In this document: piece after piece, positions 15,250-23,162 of the stretch
How the letters are laid out: every line of letters starts with the position of its first letter
Numbering within the stretch: position 1 is the first letter of the stretch
Assembly: GCA_017629245.1 (NCBI GenBank)
Contig: JAGBXO010000009.1
Coordinates: 1-38,255 of the forward strand
From: Alphaproteobacteria bacterium
GTDB taxonomy: Bacteria > Pseudomonadota > Alphaproteobacteria > Rs-D84
Direction of reading: 5' to 3'
Length of the DNA: 38,255 bases
The notes under the pieces: generated by a model
The model's database searches: none
What the model saw: only the letters and a program-made list of their open reading frames with translations
What the model was told of the DNA's origin: nothing
Program-made: the position numbers and the translations under genes

Positions 15250-16983
15250 ATGGCATATGATATTGAATTAATTCGTCATTCGTTGGCGCATGTTATGGCG
15301 GCGGCGGTTAAAAAATTGCACCCTGATGTTAAATTCGCAGGGGGGCCAGCAATTGAAAATGGATTCTATTATGATTTTGATACTGAATATCGCTTTTCCG
15401 AAGAAGACTTTGAAAAAATTGAAAAAGAAATGCGGGATTTAATCAAATCAAATGGGCGTTTTGAACAGCGTAATGTTTCATTAGATGAAGCCAAGGAAAT
15501 CTTTGCAAATCAACCATATAAAATGGAATGGCTGAATGAATATGATGCCGCAGGCGAAGATTTATCAATCTATACTTTCCGTGATTTTGTTGACCTGTGC
15601 CGTGGGCCACATGTGGAAAGTTCCAAGGACCTGCCACGCGATGGATTTAAAATCCGCAGTGTCGCCGGTGCATACTGGAAAGGGGATGCGAAAAACAAAA
15701 TGTTGCAACGAATTTATGTTGATGCGTTTGCCAGCAAAGAAGAATTGGAAAATTTCTTGAAAATGCAGGAAGAGGCCGCCGCGCGCGACAACCGCAAATT
15801 GGGCAAGGATATGGATTTGTTCCATTTTGAACCTGAATATGCGCCGGGGGCGGTGTTCTGGCATGACAAGGGATACAAAATGTATCGCCGGTTAATTGAA
15901 TATGTGCGTCATCGTCAAGAATTGGCCGGATACCAGGAAATTTCAACGCCTGCGGTTATGGACAGATGTCTGTGGGAACGCAGTGGGCACTGGGCAAAAT
16001 ATGGTGAACACAACTATTCAGGTAAAACACAAGATGGCAAGGTGTTCTGTATTAAGCCTATGTCTTGTCCGGGTGGAATGCTGGTGTTTGGGCATGGATT
16101 GCGTTCTTATAAAGATCTGCCGTTGTATATGGCCGAATTTGGCAAGGTTCATCGCTATGAAGCGGCGGGCGGTTTGTCGGGCCTGATGCGTGTGCGTGAA
16201 TTTACACAGGACGATGCGCATATCTTCTGTACCGAAGAACAGTTAGAGGAAGAAGTTGTTAAAATCTTGCGCTTTATCAAAGATATTTATGGCAAGTTTG
16301 GATTTGATAAAATTACCATGAAATTGGCCACGCGCAAGGAATCAGAATTCCGTATTGGGTCTGACGAAATCTGGGACAAGGCCGAAGGTGCATTAAAGCA
16401 TGCGTTGGATGCGAATGGTATTGAATATGAAATCGCCGAAGGTGATGCGGCATTCTATGGGCCGAAAATTGATAACTATCTGCGTGATTCTATGGGCCGT
16501 GTGTGGCAGTGCGGAACCGTGCAGTTGGATATGAATTTGCCAGAACGATTTGATTTGAGCTATGTCGGTGAAGATGGTGAAAAGCATCGTCCGATTATGT
16601 TGCATCGCGCAATGTTGGGGTCAATTGAACGATTCATGGGTGTGTTGCTGGAATCAACGGGTGGGAATTTGCCACTGTGGCTGAGTCCAGAACCGGTTGT
16701 TGTGACGCCAATTTCACAAAAACATGCAGAATATGCAATGGAAGTCGTCGGCGCTTTGCGTGCGGCGGGTGTTAATGCGCGTGCCGATTTGCGTGATGAA
16801 AAAGTTAACTATAAAATCCGTGAATTGTCATTGGCAAAAACCCCAATTATCGCAGTGGTGGGTGAAAAAGAAATGGCAGAAAAAAATGTTACTTTGCGCC
16901 GTCTGGGGGTAGAACAACAGGAATCTATGTCATTGGCAGACTTTGTTGAAATGATGCAAAATGATGTGAAAATGCCGTTGTAA
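15250..16983 (+). CDS. thrS: Threonyl-tRNA synthetase lacking the TGS domain
   Basis: A class II synthetase that charges tRNA-Thr. The protein is 577 residues and begins directly at the editing domain: HSLAH (H10, H14) and CRGPHV supply the His/Cys residues of the editing site. The usual N-terminal TGS domain of about 60 residues is missing, and no upstream frame encodes it. The catalytic core has the motif 2 region around HRYEAAGGLSGLMRVREFTQDDAHIFC, the zinc-ligand Cys in KPMSCPGGMLVF, and motif 3 in LHRAMLGSIERFMG. The anticodon-binding domain follows at about 478-570. The start has AAGG upstream. Confidence 0.95.
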   Translation: MAYDIELIRHSLAHVMAAAVKKLHPDVKFAGGPAIENGFYYDFDTEYRFSEEDFEKIEKEMRDLIKSNGRFEQRNVSLDEAKEIFANQPYKMEWLNEYDAAGEDLSIYTFRDFVDLCRGPHVESSKDLPRDGFKIRSVAGAYWKGDAKNKMLQRIYVDAFASKEELENFLKMQEEAAARDNRKLGKDMDLFHFEPEYAPGAVFWHDKGYKMYRRLIEYVRHRQELAGYQEISTPAVMDRCLWERSGHWAKYGEHNYSGKTQDGKVFCIKPMSCPGGMLVFGHGLRSYKDLPLYMAEFGKVHRYEAAGGLSGLMRVREFTQDDAHIFCTEEQLEEEVVKILRFIKDIYGKFGFDKITMKLATRKESEFRIGSDEIWDKAEGALKHALDANGIEYEIAEGDAAFYGPKIDNYLRDSMGRVWQCGTVQLDMNLPERFDLSYVGEDGEKHRPIMLHRAMLGSIERFMGVLLESTGGNLPLWLSPEPVVVTPISQKHAEYAMEVVGALRAAGVNARADLRDEKVNYKIRELSLAKTPIIAVVGEKEMAEKNVTLRRLGVEQQESMSLADFVEMMQNDVKMPL

Positions 16984-17019
16984 TCAATTTGCTGAATAAA
17001 TAAAACAAAGGGGGATTTT

Positions 17020-17163
17020 ATGAAAAAGTTTATGCTGATAATTGCGATTTGTTCCTTGCCATGTGTTATGGCAGGATGCGCAAAAAAGTGCGAAGTGGAA
17101 CCAATCGTTGAACAAAATCATAAACTGATTGTGCCACCAAATTTTGGAAATATGCCAAAGTAA
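17020..17163 (+). CDS. Mini lipoprotein, BamF (DUF3035)-like motif
   Basis: 47 residues with a strong RBS (AAAGGGGG). A lipoprotein signal peptide ends in the lipobox VMAGC (Cys20). The mature peptide has only about 28 residues: CAKKCEVEPIV, then NHKLIVPPNFGNMPK. The end resembles the short conserved xxPLxVPPxF..P segment of alphaproteobacterial DUF3035/BamF lipoproteins of the outer-membrane assembly complex. The mature protein is much shorter than those proteins, so this may be a minimal form or a coincidence. It lies between thrS and its own terminator, 36 bases after the thrS stop, and is probably co-transcribed with thrS. Confidence 0.7.
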   Translation: MKKFMLIIAICSLPCVMAGCAKKCEVEPIVEQNHKLIVPPNFGNMPK

Positions 17164-17200
17164 AAAAATACGCCAAAGCATTTTGTCTTTGGCGTTTTTT
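17163..17200 (+). terminator. Intrinsic terminator
   Basis: Stem ACGCCAAAG / CTTTGGCGT with an eight-base loop, preceded by an A run and followed by TTTTTT. It ends the thrS-lipoprotein unit. Confidence 0.9.
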
Positions 17201-17201
17201 G

Positions 17202-17210
17202 TGATATAAT
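17202..17210 (+). promoter_or_regulatory. Extended -10 promoter
   Basis: TGATATAAT is an extended -10 element (TGnTATAAT). No good -35 box is visible because the region overlaps the terminator stem. Transcription would start near 17217 for the SPOR protein gene. Confidence 0.55.
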
Positions 17211-17239
17211 GCGTGTAGTGAATATAGGGGGATTTTATC

Positions 17240-18067
17240 ATGAATGATGATAACAATTTAGATTTGTTAGATTTAGACGATAACGCAACGATGGATACAC
17301 TGCCGGATGCGGTGCCGTTTGGTGCGCCACGACCAAAAAAACCATGGCTGTTGCTGACGGTCGGGTTGGCGGTTATTGTGTTGGCGACTTATATCATTAT
17401 TCGTGCAATCGGTGACGAAGATACCAGTTCAATGGAAGTGGACTTGGATGTGCCAGTAATGGTTGATAATGGGGCAGGTCAGGCGGTGCCAGTGGATATG
17501 AATGTTATGCCACCGGTACAACCTGTGCAGGTTGCGCCACAACCAAAACCAATACCACAACCGGTACCACAACCGGTGGCGAAACCTGCGCCACAACCAC
17601 AACCGGCACCTGTAGCGCAACCACAGCCTGTGCAGCCAACAGCGGGTGTGCCTGTGCGTGTTGTAGAAGAACGTAAAGAAGTTAAGTTTAATCCAGAAGC
17701 GGTGGCAAAACCGGCCGTGCAACCACGCGCAGTAAAACCGGCCGCGAAGCCAGCAGTAAAACCGGCAGCGAAACCAGTGGCAAAGCCAAAAGTACAACCA
17801 AAACCACAGCCACAGGTGGCGGCAGGCTCTTGGTATGTGCAGTTTGGTTCATACAGTTCGCGTGCAATGGCAGAAAGTGCCCAGCGTCAAATGCAAAAGG
17901 CACATCAGGGATTGTTTGCGGGTAAACAATTTGTTATTCTGGCCGCACAGTTGAAAGATGGTAAGACAACATACAGACTGCGTGTTGCATTCAAGACAGC
18001 CGCCGAGGCAAATGGTTTCTGTCGCAATGCAAAGTCAGATGGTCTGGATTGCTATGTCGCGAAATAA
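17240..18067 (+). CDS. SPOR-domain membrane protein
   Basis: 275 residues. A short acidic cytoplasmic segment is followed by one membrane span (about residues 35-54, after PRPKKPW). A long linker rich in Pro, Gln, Lys and Ala comes next (about 90-195, repeated PQPV and KPAAKPA units). The C-terminal SPOR domain (about 198-275) starts at GSWYVQFGSYSSRAMAESA and ends with the FCRNAKSDGLDCYV strand. SPOR domains bind denuded glycan strands of septal peptidoglycan, so the protein probably localises to the division site, like FtsN or DamX. The RBS is GGGGG. tatA follows after 19 bases. Confidence 0.88.
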   Translation: MNDDNNLDLLDLDDNATMDTLPDAVPFGAPRPKKPWLLLTVGLAVIVLATYIIIRAIGDEDTSSMEVDLDVPVMVDNGAGQAVPVDMNVMPPVQPVQVAPQPKPIPQPVPQPVAKPAPQPQPAPVAQPQPVQPTAGVPVRVVEERKEVKFNPEAVAKPAVQPRAVKPAAKPAVKPAAKPVAKPKVQPKPQPQVAAGSWYVQFGSYSSRAMAESAQRQMQKAHQGLFAGKQFVILAAQLKDGKTTYRLRVAFKTAAEANGFCRNAKSDGLDCYVAK

Positions 18068-18086
18068 TTAAAGTAAAGGATAGAAG

Positions 18087-18293
18087 ATGTTTGGACGCTT
18101 AGGTTGGACAGAAATACTGGTTATTGTAATCTTGGTTATGATTCTGTTTGGGCATAACAAGATACCAGGGATGATGCGTAATTTGGCAGACGGTTTAAAT
18201 ATCTTTAAAAAAGAATTGAAAAAAACTGCGCCAAAGCAGGCAGAAAAAACAAATAAAAAAGTGGTGAAAAAAACACCGGCAAAAAGAAAATAA
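18087..18293 (+). CDS. tatA: Sec-independent translocase subunit TatA
   Basis: 68 residues: a short N-terminal hydrophobic helix (LGWTEILVIVILVMILFG) is followed by the hinge and amphipathic helix HNKIPGMMRNLADGLNIFKKELKK, then a Lys-rich tail. This is the TatA/TatE layout; TatA multimers form the conducting part of the twin-arginine system for folded proteins. The TatA hinge normally reads FGPKKLP; here it is FGHNKIP. The partner genes tatB and tatC lie 12 kb further on (30648-31648), so the system is split over two loci. Confidence 0.9.
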   Translation: MFGRLGWTEILVIVILVMILFGHNKIPGMMRNLADGLNIFKKELKKTAPKQAEKTNKKVVKKTPAKRK

Positions 18294-18321
18294 ATGTTCC
18301 CCGGTGACGGGGAATTTTTTT
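18293..18321 (+). terminator. Intrinsic terminator
   Basis: Stem TTCCCCG / CGGGGAA with loop GTGA, followed by seven T residues. It ends the SPOR-tatA unit. Confidence 0.9.
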
Positions 18322-18343
18322 GGAGAGGTGTTTTTAAACATAG

Positions 18344-18360
18344 TGATTTTATGATATAAT
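18344..18360 (+). promoter_or_regulatory. Extended -10 promoter, probably leaderless mRNA
   Basis: TGATTTTATGATATAAT ends in a TGnTATAAT extended -10. The start codon lies only nine bases after it (18370), where transcription should begin. No Shine-Dalgarno sequence fits in that space. The identical 17-base string occurs before the nlpD-like gene at 31646-31662. Confidence 0.6.
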
Positions 18361-18369
18361 ATATGGACT

Positions 18370-19554
18370 ATGGCAGGGGATAAATATATTTCTTTTGGCA
18401 GGCGGGTCAGTGGGTTTTCTTTTGCAAACCTGGGGTTGTTTACAGGTTTTGCAGATGGTATTTATAATGCTGTTTATTCATTGGTAATTTTAGAAATATT
18501 TAAGTCGTCCGCAATTGTTGGTGTGTATGTCGCGATTTATTCTGTGTTCTGTTTCTTGGTTGGTTTATTCGCGAATGAAATTTTTAGACAGTTTTCAAAA
18601 GCGCGTATATTTTATTTTGCGTTGATTATGTTAACAGTATGTTACGCAATGATGGGTTTTTCTATCTTGCCACGGACGTTTATTATATTGGACTATGCAA
18701 CGGGGGTTGCGATTACTTTGTCGGCAATGTTAATACCGCTGTTTATGTCAGATTTTTCAAAAAATATCGGTATGGCGCGGTTAAATTCACGATATCATTT
18801 ATGGATGAATGTGGGGGCTTTGTTCGCGCCAACGGTTGCGGTTGTGATTGCAAATCATTTTGGAAATAGGGCGGCGTTTTTTGGTTCGGCGGTAATTTAT
18901 TTTGCAGCCTGGATGTTATTTAAATTATTCCGGGTTGTTCAAGAAGATAAGCAAATAAAGCCGGTAAATCCCAGAAAAACATTTCGGGCATTGTGGAAAA
19001 ATACGGTGGCTTTTTTCAGGTTGCCTGGAATGTTGCGTGCGTATTTGGTGAATTTTGGATATTATTCATTGCGTGCAATGCGCGTGCTGTATGTGCCGAT
19101 TTTGGTGATAGAAAATGGTTTCGACAAGGATGTATTGGGATGGGTTCTGACACTGGGGATTGTTCCATATCTGGTATTAAGTGAATTTATGGGACGTGCA
19201 GTTCGTCGTACTGGCAAGACATTGTGGTTGGTGTTGGGGTTTGGGTCTTTTGCGGTTTTGTCTGCAATGGCGACGGTTATGACCGGGATACCATTGTTGG
19301 CGATATTTGTGGCGTGGCAGATATCGGGTGCATTGATGGAATCTGTGCATGATTTGTTGTTCTTTGATAATACAAAAAAGTCACAGCAGACGCGTTTTTA
19401 TGGTGTGTTCCGAACCAGTGCGAATTTGCCAAATGTGTTGGTGCCAATTTTTGGGGCAGGGATGATTGCGCTGTATGGTACAACGGCGGCGGTTTGGGCG
19501 GTGACGGCAACAATCGGTGCGTTAAGTATAGGTGTGTTGGTCAGTCGAAAGTGA
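18370..19554 (+). CDS. MFS-type transporter
   Basis: 394 residues with about twelve hydrophobic segments in two halves joined by a basic central loop (KLFRVVQEDKQIKPVNPRKTFRALWK, about residues 183-208). The layout fits a major facilitator superfamily permease. No substrate-specific motif is evident, and the usual MFS loop motif GxLaDrxGrk is only weakly recognisable as GLFANEIFRQFSKAR and GRAVRRTGK. It stands alone between a terminator and recA. An earlier ATG at 18363 is out of frame with this protein. Confidence 0.82.
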   Translation: MAGDKYISFGRRVSGFSFANLGLFTGFADGIYNAVYSLVILEIFKSSAIVGVYVAIYSVFCFLVGLFANEIFRQFSKARIFYFALIMLTVCYAMMGFSILPRTFIILDYATGVAITLSAMLIPLFMSDFSKNIGMARLNSRYHLWMNVGALFAPTVAVVIANHFGNRAAFFGSAVIYFAAWMLFKLFRVVQEDKQIKPVNPRKTFRALWKNTVAFFRLPGMLRAYLVNFGYYSLRAMRVLYVPILVIENGFDKDVLGWVLTLGIVPYLVLSEFMGRAVRRTGKTLWLVLGFGSFAVLSAMATVMTGIPLLAIFVAWQISGALMESVHDLLFFDNTKKSQQTRFYGVFRTSANLPNVLVPIFGAGMIALYGTTAAVWAVTATIGALSIGVLVSRK

Positions 19555-19557
19555 TAC

Positions 19558-19586
19558 TTGCATTTTCAGGTTTTTCTTTGTATGAT
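19558..19586 (+). promoter_or_regulatory. recA promoter
   Basis: TTGCAT (19558-19563), a 17-base spacer and TATGAT (19581-19586). The -35 context CTTGCATTTTC is identical to that of the tRNA-Lys promoter. I found neither a GTTC-N7-GTTC nor a CTGT-N8-ACAG type SOS box in the region. Confidence 0.65.
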
Positions 19587-19612
19587 TTTTCCGATAATTA
19601 AAGGGGAAAAGT

Positions 19613-20695
19613 ATGGCAAAAAAAGAAGTTAGCAAAGATAATGCAGGGGCGGCAAAAAATCCTGCGTTGGAATCTGCATTGGCACAAATTCAAAAACAAT
19701 TTGGTAAAGAAGCCATCATGAAAATGGGTGATGGTTCACAACAAAATATTGAGGCAATTTCATCAGGTTCGTTGGGGTTGGATATTGCGTTGGGAATTGG
19801 TGGATACCCAAAAGGGCGCATTGTTGAAATCTATGGGCCAGAAAGTTCTGGTAAAACAACATTGGCGTTGCATGCAGTTGCAGAATCACAGAAAAAAGGC
19901 GGTACATGTGCCTATATTGATGCGGAAAATGCATTAGACCCCAGTTATGCAAAAAAATTAGGTGTGGATGTTTCTAATTTGATTATTTCCCAGCCAGATT
20001 CGGGTGAACAGGCATTGGAAATTGCTGATACTTTGATTAAATCTGGTGCGGTTGATGTTGTGGTTATCGATTCGGTGGCTGCCCTGGTGCCAAAGGCAGA
20101 ATTAGAAGGTAATATCGGTGATTCGTTTGTTGGTACAACCGCAAGATTAATGAGTCAGAGTTTGAAAAAATTGGCGGGGTCTGTTTCGCGCAGTAATACT
20201 TTGCTGATATTTATTAATCAGATTCGTATGAAAATTGGTGTTATGTTTGGTAATCCAGAGACAACATCAGGTGGTAATGCGTTAAAGTTCTATGCGTCTG
20301 TACGCCTGGATATCCGCCGTACAGGGCAGATTAAGGACAAAGAAAATATTATCGGTAATGAAACACGTGTCAAGGTGGTAAAAAACAAGGTTGCGCCACC
20401 ATTCCGTACAGTTGACTTTAAAATTATGTATGGCGAAGGTATTTCGAGAATCAGTGAAATCCTGGATATGGGGGTTAAGTATGATTTGATTGAAAAGGCC
20501 GGCAGTTTCTATTCTTATAACAGCGAGCGTATGGGCCAAGGTGAAGCCAATGCGCGTCAGTGGCTGAAGGATCACCCAGAGGCACAGCAAGCTTTGTTGG
20601 ATAAAATTATGTCGCGTGCATCGGGTATCGCCGAAGAAATGACAACTGGGCCAATCGATGACGATGAAGAAATGATTGCAGAGCTTGAAGAATAA
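19613..20695 (+). CDS. recA: Recombinase RecA
   Basis: The 360-residue RecA forms filaments on single-stranded DNA, catalyses strand exchange and triggers LexA self-cleavage. It has Walker [10 protein letters not shown] (about residues 75-83), the [12 protein letters not shown]alker B strand, and [37 protein letters not shown], the L2 and following core. The C terminus is acidic ([12 protein letters not shown]). Two substitutions stand out against the very conserved norm. DAEHALDP reads DAENALDP, and the L1 loop GDSHxGL reads GDSFVGTT. The RBS is AAAGGGGA. Confidence 0.97.
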   Translation: MAKKEVSKDNAGAAKNPALESALAQIQKQFGKEAIMKMGDGSQQNIEAISSGSLGLDIALGIGGYPKGRIVEIYGPESSGKTTLALHAVAESQKKGGTCAYIDAENALDPSYAKKLGVDVSNLIISQPDSGEQALEIADTLIKSGAVDVVVIDSVAALVPKAELEGNIGDSFVGTTARLMSQSLKKLAGSVSRSNTLLIFINQIRMKIGVMFGNPETTSGGNALKFYASVRLDIRRTGQIKDKENIIGNETRVKVVKNKVAPPFRTVDFKIMYGEGISRISEILDMGVKYDLIEKAGSFYSYNSERMGQGEANARQWLKDHPEAQQALLDKIMSRASGIAEEMTTGPIDDDEEMIAELEE

Positions 20696-20698
20696 ATC

Positions 20699-20731
20699 TA
20701 TTTCCCCGGTATTGTTGCCGGGGAAATTTAT
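20699..20731 (+). terminator. Intrinsic terminator
   Basis: Perfect stem TTTCCCCGG / CCGGGGAAA with an eight-base loop, followed by a short TTTAT tract. It lies directly after recA. Confidence 0.75.
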
Positions 20732-20748
20732 AACAAAAAGGGTTAACG

Positions 20749-21645
20749 ATGAATATTGATAGGGCGTGGGCATTAACAAAAATATTTTTTCAATCACATG
20801 TATTCAATTGGCCGTGGCGAACGCGCGAACACCGGCGTGATGTTAGAACAAATGTTTTATCGCGTGTTGCACCAGAATATTTCAAGCGGTATTTGCCGGC
20901 AGTAAAAAATGTTGCAGATGGGCCAGTTGTCAAGGATGATAAAAATGAAAAAATTTTCACTATCTGGCAACAGGGTGAAGAAAATGCGCCAGAATTGGTA
21001 AAGTCGTGCTTTCGCAGTATTAGAAAACACTGCAAGCAAGAGTTGATTGTATTAGATGACAGTAATATTTTTGATTATATAAAATTGCCAGATGTTATTG
21101 TTGAAAAATATCGGGCAGGTAAAATTAGACGCGCCCATTTCGCAGATATTTGCCGCGTAGAATTGCTGTATCAATATGGTGGTTTCTGGTTGGATTCAAC
21201 GGACTTTGTTGTTGATAAAATTCCAAAATGGATTGTGGATACAGATTTCTTTATGTATTTGGTTGGTGACAAGGTGGGGCAGAAATATATGTTCTGTCAG
21301 AATTGCTTTATTCGTGGACGGCGCGGTTCATATCTGTTGGGGGCGTGGCGTGCGATGATTTTGGAATACTGGATGCATGAAAATAAAAGTTTTGATTACT
21401 TTATGCATCAAATGTTATTTCAAACCTTGGTTCAAAATGATGAACGCGCAAAAAAGTATTTTGCGCAAATGCCACATGTTGATCAATATCCAACACATAC
21501 ACTGTGGCATAACTATAAATTCCAGCAGTTTAATCAGAAAAAGTTTGATGAATTGACAGCGGATGCGTTCTTTCAAAAGACTGCGTATGCAGATGCACCA
21601 CGCCCTGGAACATTTTCCCAGGCAATTTGTGACATGAATAAATAG
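20749..21645 (+). CDS. Capsular-polysaccharide-type glycosyltransferase
   Basis: 298 residues. KIFTIWQQGEENAPELVKSCFRSI is the entry strand and helix of the capsular polysaccharide synthesis/GT32-like group. HFADICRVELLYQYGGFWLDSTDF (about residues 130-153) carries the acidic motif that normally binds the metal and nucleotide sugar, here WLDST rather than a strict DXD. The C terminus, TLWHNYKFQQFN, also fits this family. It probably adds a sugar to a surface polysaccharide on the cytoplasmic side. It lies 18 bases before a second glycosyltransferase gene, so the two form a small operon, but no other polysaccharide genes are present. Confidence 0.85.
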   Translation: MNIDRAWALTKIFFQSHVFNWPWRTREHRRDVRTNVLSRVAPEYFKRYLPAVKNVADGPVVKDDKNEKIFTIWQQGEENAPELVKSCFRSIRKHCKQELIVLDDSNIFDYIKLPDVIVEKYRAGKIRRAHFADICRVELLYQYGGFWLDSTDFVVDKIPKWIVDTDFFMYLVGDKVGQKYMFCQNCFIRGRRGSYLLGAWRAMILEYWMHENKSFDYFMHQMLFQTLVQNDERAKKYFAQMPHVDQYPTHTLWHNYKFQQFNQKKFDELTADAFFQKTAYADAPRPGTFSQAICDMNK

Positions 21646-21663
21646 TATCTATGGGGGATTTCT

Positions 21664-22695
21664 ATGCCAGCAATTTCAATTATAATTCCAGTTTATAATG
21701 TGGAAAAATATCTGCGCAGATGTCTGGACAGTGTGTTGAACCAAACGTTCACAGATTGGCAGGCAATTTGTGTTAATGATGGCAGTCCAGATAACAGTGC
21801 GGATATATTGGCAGAATACGCTGCGCGTGATTCGCGATTTGTTGTTGTGACAAAAGAAAATGGTGGTCTGTCAGATGCGCGCAATGCTGGTATGCCATAT
21901 GCAAATGGAAATTATATTATGTATCTGGACAGTGATGATTTTATTCATCCCCAGACAATGGAAATTGCATATTATCTGGCACAACGCGATAATTCAGATA
22001 TTGTGTCATTTACATATGATCGGATATACAGACCGCAACTGATGGTGCGGCATGTGTTAAAAATGGATACGGATAAAGTTGTACCAATTCGTATTAAACA
22101 GCGATATAAATTAAATAAAATTCCAACGATGATAACAGATGATGTTTATTCTTATGCAACCGAACGCACACATAATGCGCCGGGCAAGAAAAAGAAATGG
22201 CTGATTAAACATTGTCAGGTTTGGAAAAATATGTATCGGCGTGAACTGATTGCAGATATTCCTTTTATCAAAGGGATTTTGTTTGAGGACTTCCCATGGT
22301 GGAGTGAGGTTATGTTGCGCAATCCACGTGTGACAATTGCGCCGTTGCCGCTGTATTTTTATATTCCAAATTTTGGTGGGATTGTTCTGGGGGCAAAGCA
22401 GTTGCGCATAATGCACAGTCTGTGTACGGGAATAAAAACAGCATATTTAAAGTATCAAAATTCTGCCACAGAATATCAGATGAAAAAGTGGTCGGAAAAT
22501 TTCAAATGGTATTTTATAAAGTGGGCATTTCGTAAAATAAAATATATAGATTCAGATGCAGATTTGTCACAGGCGTGCGAAATGTTTCGTGAATTAGAAC
22601 GAATCGGTGCGCTGGATTGCCCGCCAAATACATGGTCAAAAAAACTGCGTATGAAGATTTGTGATTTTATCAAGACATGTAAATTGGATGGTTAA
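21664..22695 (+). CDS. Family 2 glycosyltransferase
   Basis: 343 residues. The N-terminal GT-A domain is canonical: ISIIIPVYNVEKYLRRCLDSVLNQTF (residues 4-29), VNDGSPDNSADIL, ENGGLSDARNAGMPYANG, and the metal-binding YLDSDDF (about residues 93-99). The C-terminal part, from about residue 140, is basic and aromatic and probably decides the acceptor; it includes WKNMYRRELI and GILFEDFPWWSEV, the usual catalytic-loop region. The substrate is unknown. The RBS is GGGGGATTT. It is the last gene of the two-gene glycosyltransferase operon and ends at a bidirectional terminator. Confidence 0.92.
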   Translation: MPAISIIIPVYNVEKYLRRCLDSVLNQTFTDWQAICVNDGSPDNSADILAEYAARDSRFVVVTKENGGLSDARNAGMPYANGNYIMYLDSDDFIHPQTMEIAYYLAQRDNSDIVSFTYDRIYRPQLMVRHVLKMDTDKVVPIRIKQRYKLNKIPTMITDDVYSYATERTHNAPGKKKKWLIKHCQVWKNMYRRELIADIPFIKGILFEDFPWWSEVMLRNPRVTIAPLPLYFYIPNFGGIVLGAKQLRIMHSLCTGIKTAYLKYQNSATEYQMKKWSENFKWYFIKWAFRKIKYIDSDADLSQACEMFRELERIGALDCPPNTWSKKLRMKICDFIKTCKLDG

Positions 22696-22728
22696 AAAAT
22701 AACCCGCATATTGCGGGTTGTTTTTTTA
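22693..22728. terminator. Bidirectional intrinsic terminator
   Basis: Stem AACCCGCA / TGCGGGTT with loop TAT, flanked by an A run on the left and a T run on the right. It serves both the glycosyltransferase operon (plus) and the trxA-dksA pair (minus). Confidence 0.9.
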
Positions 22729-23157
22729 GTTTTTGTGGCTTTCGTATTCTTCTTGTTCTTCGATTGTCATTGTTGCCAATGGGCGTGCCATTAATCGACG
22801 GATGCCGATTTCTTCGCCAGATACAACACTGAATCCGTATGAGCCATTCGCAATTCGGTCCAGGGCCGCATTAATTTTTTGTAATAATTTATTGCTGCGG
22901 TCAGACATACGTAAATCCATCGTAATATCTTGATTGTATGTTGCGTTATCCGAATCGTCGCCAACGCCAACAGATTCGGTTTTGTCTGCCAGGCGAACTG
23001 CGTTTAAAACAGAAGAACGTGTGTTTTCCAGTTCTTCTTTTTGCGCTAATAAAACACGATAGAAATATGCCAGTTGTTCTGGGCACATATATGGTTCGGA
23101 AACTTTTGGCTTATAATTAGATGCCAATTCAATATTCATGTAATTTGTATCTGACAT
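22726..23157 (-). CDS. dksA: DksA/TraR-family regulator without zinc cysteines
   Basis: 143 residues from the ATG at 23157, preceded by AAGGGAT. DksA binds the secondary channel of RNA polymerase and, with ppGpp, reprograms transcription. The coiled-coil tip motif is kept as DDSDNAT (residues 67-73), matching DxxDxA. The C-terminal region GSYGFSVVSGEEIGIRRLMARPLATMTIEEQE aligns with the zinc-finger region. The four zinc Cys positions are not Cys; the only Cys (Cys25) is near the N terminus. This is the C-minus type known from some proteobacteria. It lies five bases downstream of trxA. Confidence 0.9.
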   Translation of the reverse strand: MSDTNYMNIELASNYKPKVSEPYMCPEQLAYFYRVLLAQKEELENTRSSVLNAVRLADKTESVGVGDDSDNATYNQDITMDLRMSDRSNKLLQKINAALDRIANGSYGFSVVSGEEIGIRRLMARPLATMTIEEQEEYESHKN

Positions 23158-23162
23158 TTTTA

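Noticed and set aside
17500..17820. Low-complexity CCA/AACC-rich DNA in the SPOR gene as a possible functional repeat
   Set aside because: It is explained by the Pro/Gln/Lys/Ala codons of the linker.
19540..19612. SOS box before recA
   Set aside because: Neither GTTC-N7-GTTC nor CTGT-N8-ACAG is present; the sites found are ordinary -35 and -10 elements.
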